A stretch of DNA of 6,625 bases, from NCBI GenBank assembly GCA_034408875.1, contig JAWXCJ010000282.1, positions 1 through 6,625 on the forward strand, read 5' to 3'. Position 1 is the first letter of the stretch. Every line of letters begins with the position of its first letter. Origin of the DNA: JANNHK01 sp034408875. GTDB lineage: Bacteria; Actinomycetota; Acidimicrobiia; IMCC26256; PALSA-610. The notes beneath the pieces are model-generated. The model was given only the letters and a program-made list of their open reading frames with translations. It was not told the origin of the DNA and did no database searches. Shown piece by piece: positions 5,894 through 6,625 of the stretch. The position numbers were made by a program, and so were the translations under genes.

Positions 5894-6625
5894 ATGGACG
5901 TGACGTTCGACTTCACCGCCAAGCACGTGCTCGTCACGGGTGGCACGTCGGGCATCGGGTTGGGCATCGCGACGGCGTTTCGCGACGCGGGGGCCGAAGT
6001 GACGGTCACCGGCACGCGCGCCGCGATCGCCGACTACGACGTCGATCTGGCGGGCCTCTCCTACCGGCCGTGCCGCATGACGGAGACCGAGACGATCGAC
6101 GCCGTCGTCGCCGAACTCGAAGGCTGCGACGTGTTGGTCAACAACGCGGGGCAGAACCTGCCCGGCGGCCGCAGTGAGTGGGACCCGGACGTGTTCGAGG
6201 AAGTTGTCGCCGTGAATCTGTTCGGTGCGTTCCGGTTGGCGACCGCGTGCAAGCCGTTGCTCGTCGCCGCGAAGGGAAACGTGGTGAACCTGGGGTCGAT
6301 GACGTCGTATTTCGGACTCGAGATCGTCCCCGGCTACGGCGCGGCCAAGGCGGGTGTCGTGCAGATGACCAAGACGCTGGCGGTGGCGTGGGCGCGCGAT
6401 GGTGTACGGGTGAACGCGGTCGCACCGGGCGTGATCGAAAGCGGGATGACCGCACCGATGCTGCCGTACGAGCAGCTGACGCAGCCGATTCTCGACCGCA
6501 CGCCGATGCGCCGGTTCGGAACACCGGAGGACGTCGCGCCCGCGGTGCTGTTCCTCGCGAGTTCCGCCGCCCGCTATGTGACCGGCCAGACCCTCGCCGT
6601 CGACGGCGGCTTCTCGGTGCAGGGC
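5894..6625 (+). CDS. Short-chain dehydrogenase/reductase (SDR), 3' end at window edge
   Basis: 244 codons from ATG 5894 run to the last base without a stop. The normal C-terminal signature VTGQTLAVDGGF (229-240) is already present, so only a few codons should be missing. Seen: the cofactor loop TGGTSGIG at 15-22, NNAG at 83-86, and N108 in VNLFG. The catalytic Ser is S135 in NLGSMTS, with Y148 and K152 in YGAAK, and the NAVAPG turn is at 174-179. All classical-SDR catalytic residues are intact. The end of strand beta2 reads VTGTR without an aspartate, which favours NADP(H) over NAD(H). Known: such enzymes interconvert alcohols and ketones on sugars, steroids, acyl groups and others. The start lies 5 bp after the oxidoreductase stop, so it belongs to the same transcript. 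Together with the Gfo/Idh/MocA enzyme it could epimerise or oxidise a hydroxylated substrate in two steps. The substrate is not readable. Confidence 0.93.
   Translation, partial: MDVTFDFTAKHVLVTGGTSGIGLGIATAFRDAGAEVTVTGTRAAIADYDVDLAGLSYRPCRMTETETIDAVVAELEGCDVLVNNAGQNLPGGRSEWDPDVFEEVVAVNLFGAFRLATACKPLLVAAKGNVVNLGSMTSYFGLEIVPGYGAAKAGVVQMTKTLAVAWARDGVRVNAVAPGVIESGMTAPMLPYEQLTQPILDRTPMRRFGTPEDVAPAVLFLASSAARYVTGQTLAVDGGFSVQG

Overview
The window is GC-rich, with most codons ending in G or C, GTG and TTG starts, and long spurious open frames on both strands. Together with a conservon-type (CvnA-like) sensor kinase, this points to a high-GC actinobacterium. An Acidimicrobiia-like or mycolate/streptomycete-type lineage fits, but the sequence alone does not fix the taxon. 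I see no RNA genes, mobile elements or CRISPR arrays.

Layout. Two operons diverge from a regulatory gap at about 2115-2306. The left operon, on the minus strand, starts with a 354-residue coiled-coil protein (2114 to 1050) whose C-terminal segment looks like a degenerate SMC/ABC-type ATPase head. Its stop overlaps the GTG start of a membrane histidine kinase of the actinobacterial conservon type (1053 to beyond base 1). That kinase has two membrane helices with almost nothing between them, so it lacks the usual extracytoplasmic sensor domain. Its true frame is open to the left edge, and the gene is truncated there.

The right operon, on the plus strand, holds four tightly packed genes. They encode an alkylsulfatase-like metallo-beta-lactamase-fold protein (2307-3581), a PAPS-type sulfotransferase (3578-4828, ATGA overlap), a Gfo/Idh/MocA NAD(P)-dependent oxidoreductase (4872-5888) and a short-chain dehydrogenase (5894 to beyond 6625). 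The set suggests modification of a hydroxylated small molecule: two redox enzymes, an enzyme that adds sulfate, and a relative of enzymes that remove sulfate. In the sulfatase-like protein, two positions expected to bind one of the two zinc ions are replaced, so it may not be a conventional sulfatase.

The divergent gap holds a candidate promoter for each operon and an imperfect inverted repeat that could be a shared operator. The 43-bp sulfotransferase/oxidoreductase junction holds a partly duplicated translation-start region and a possible 20-codon mini-gene.
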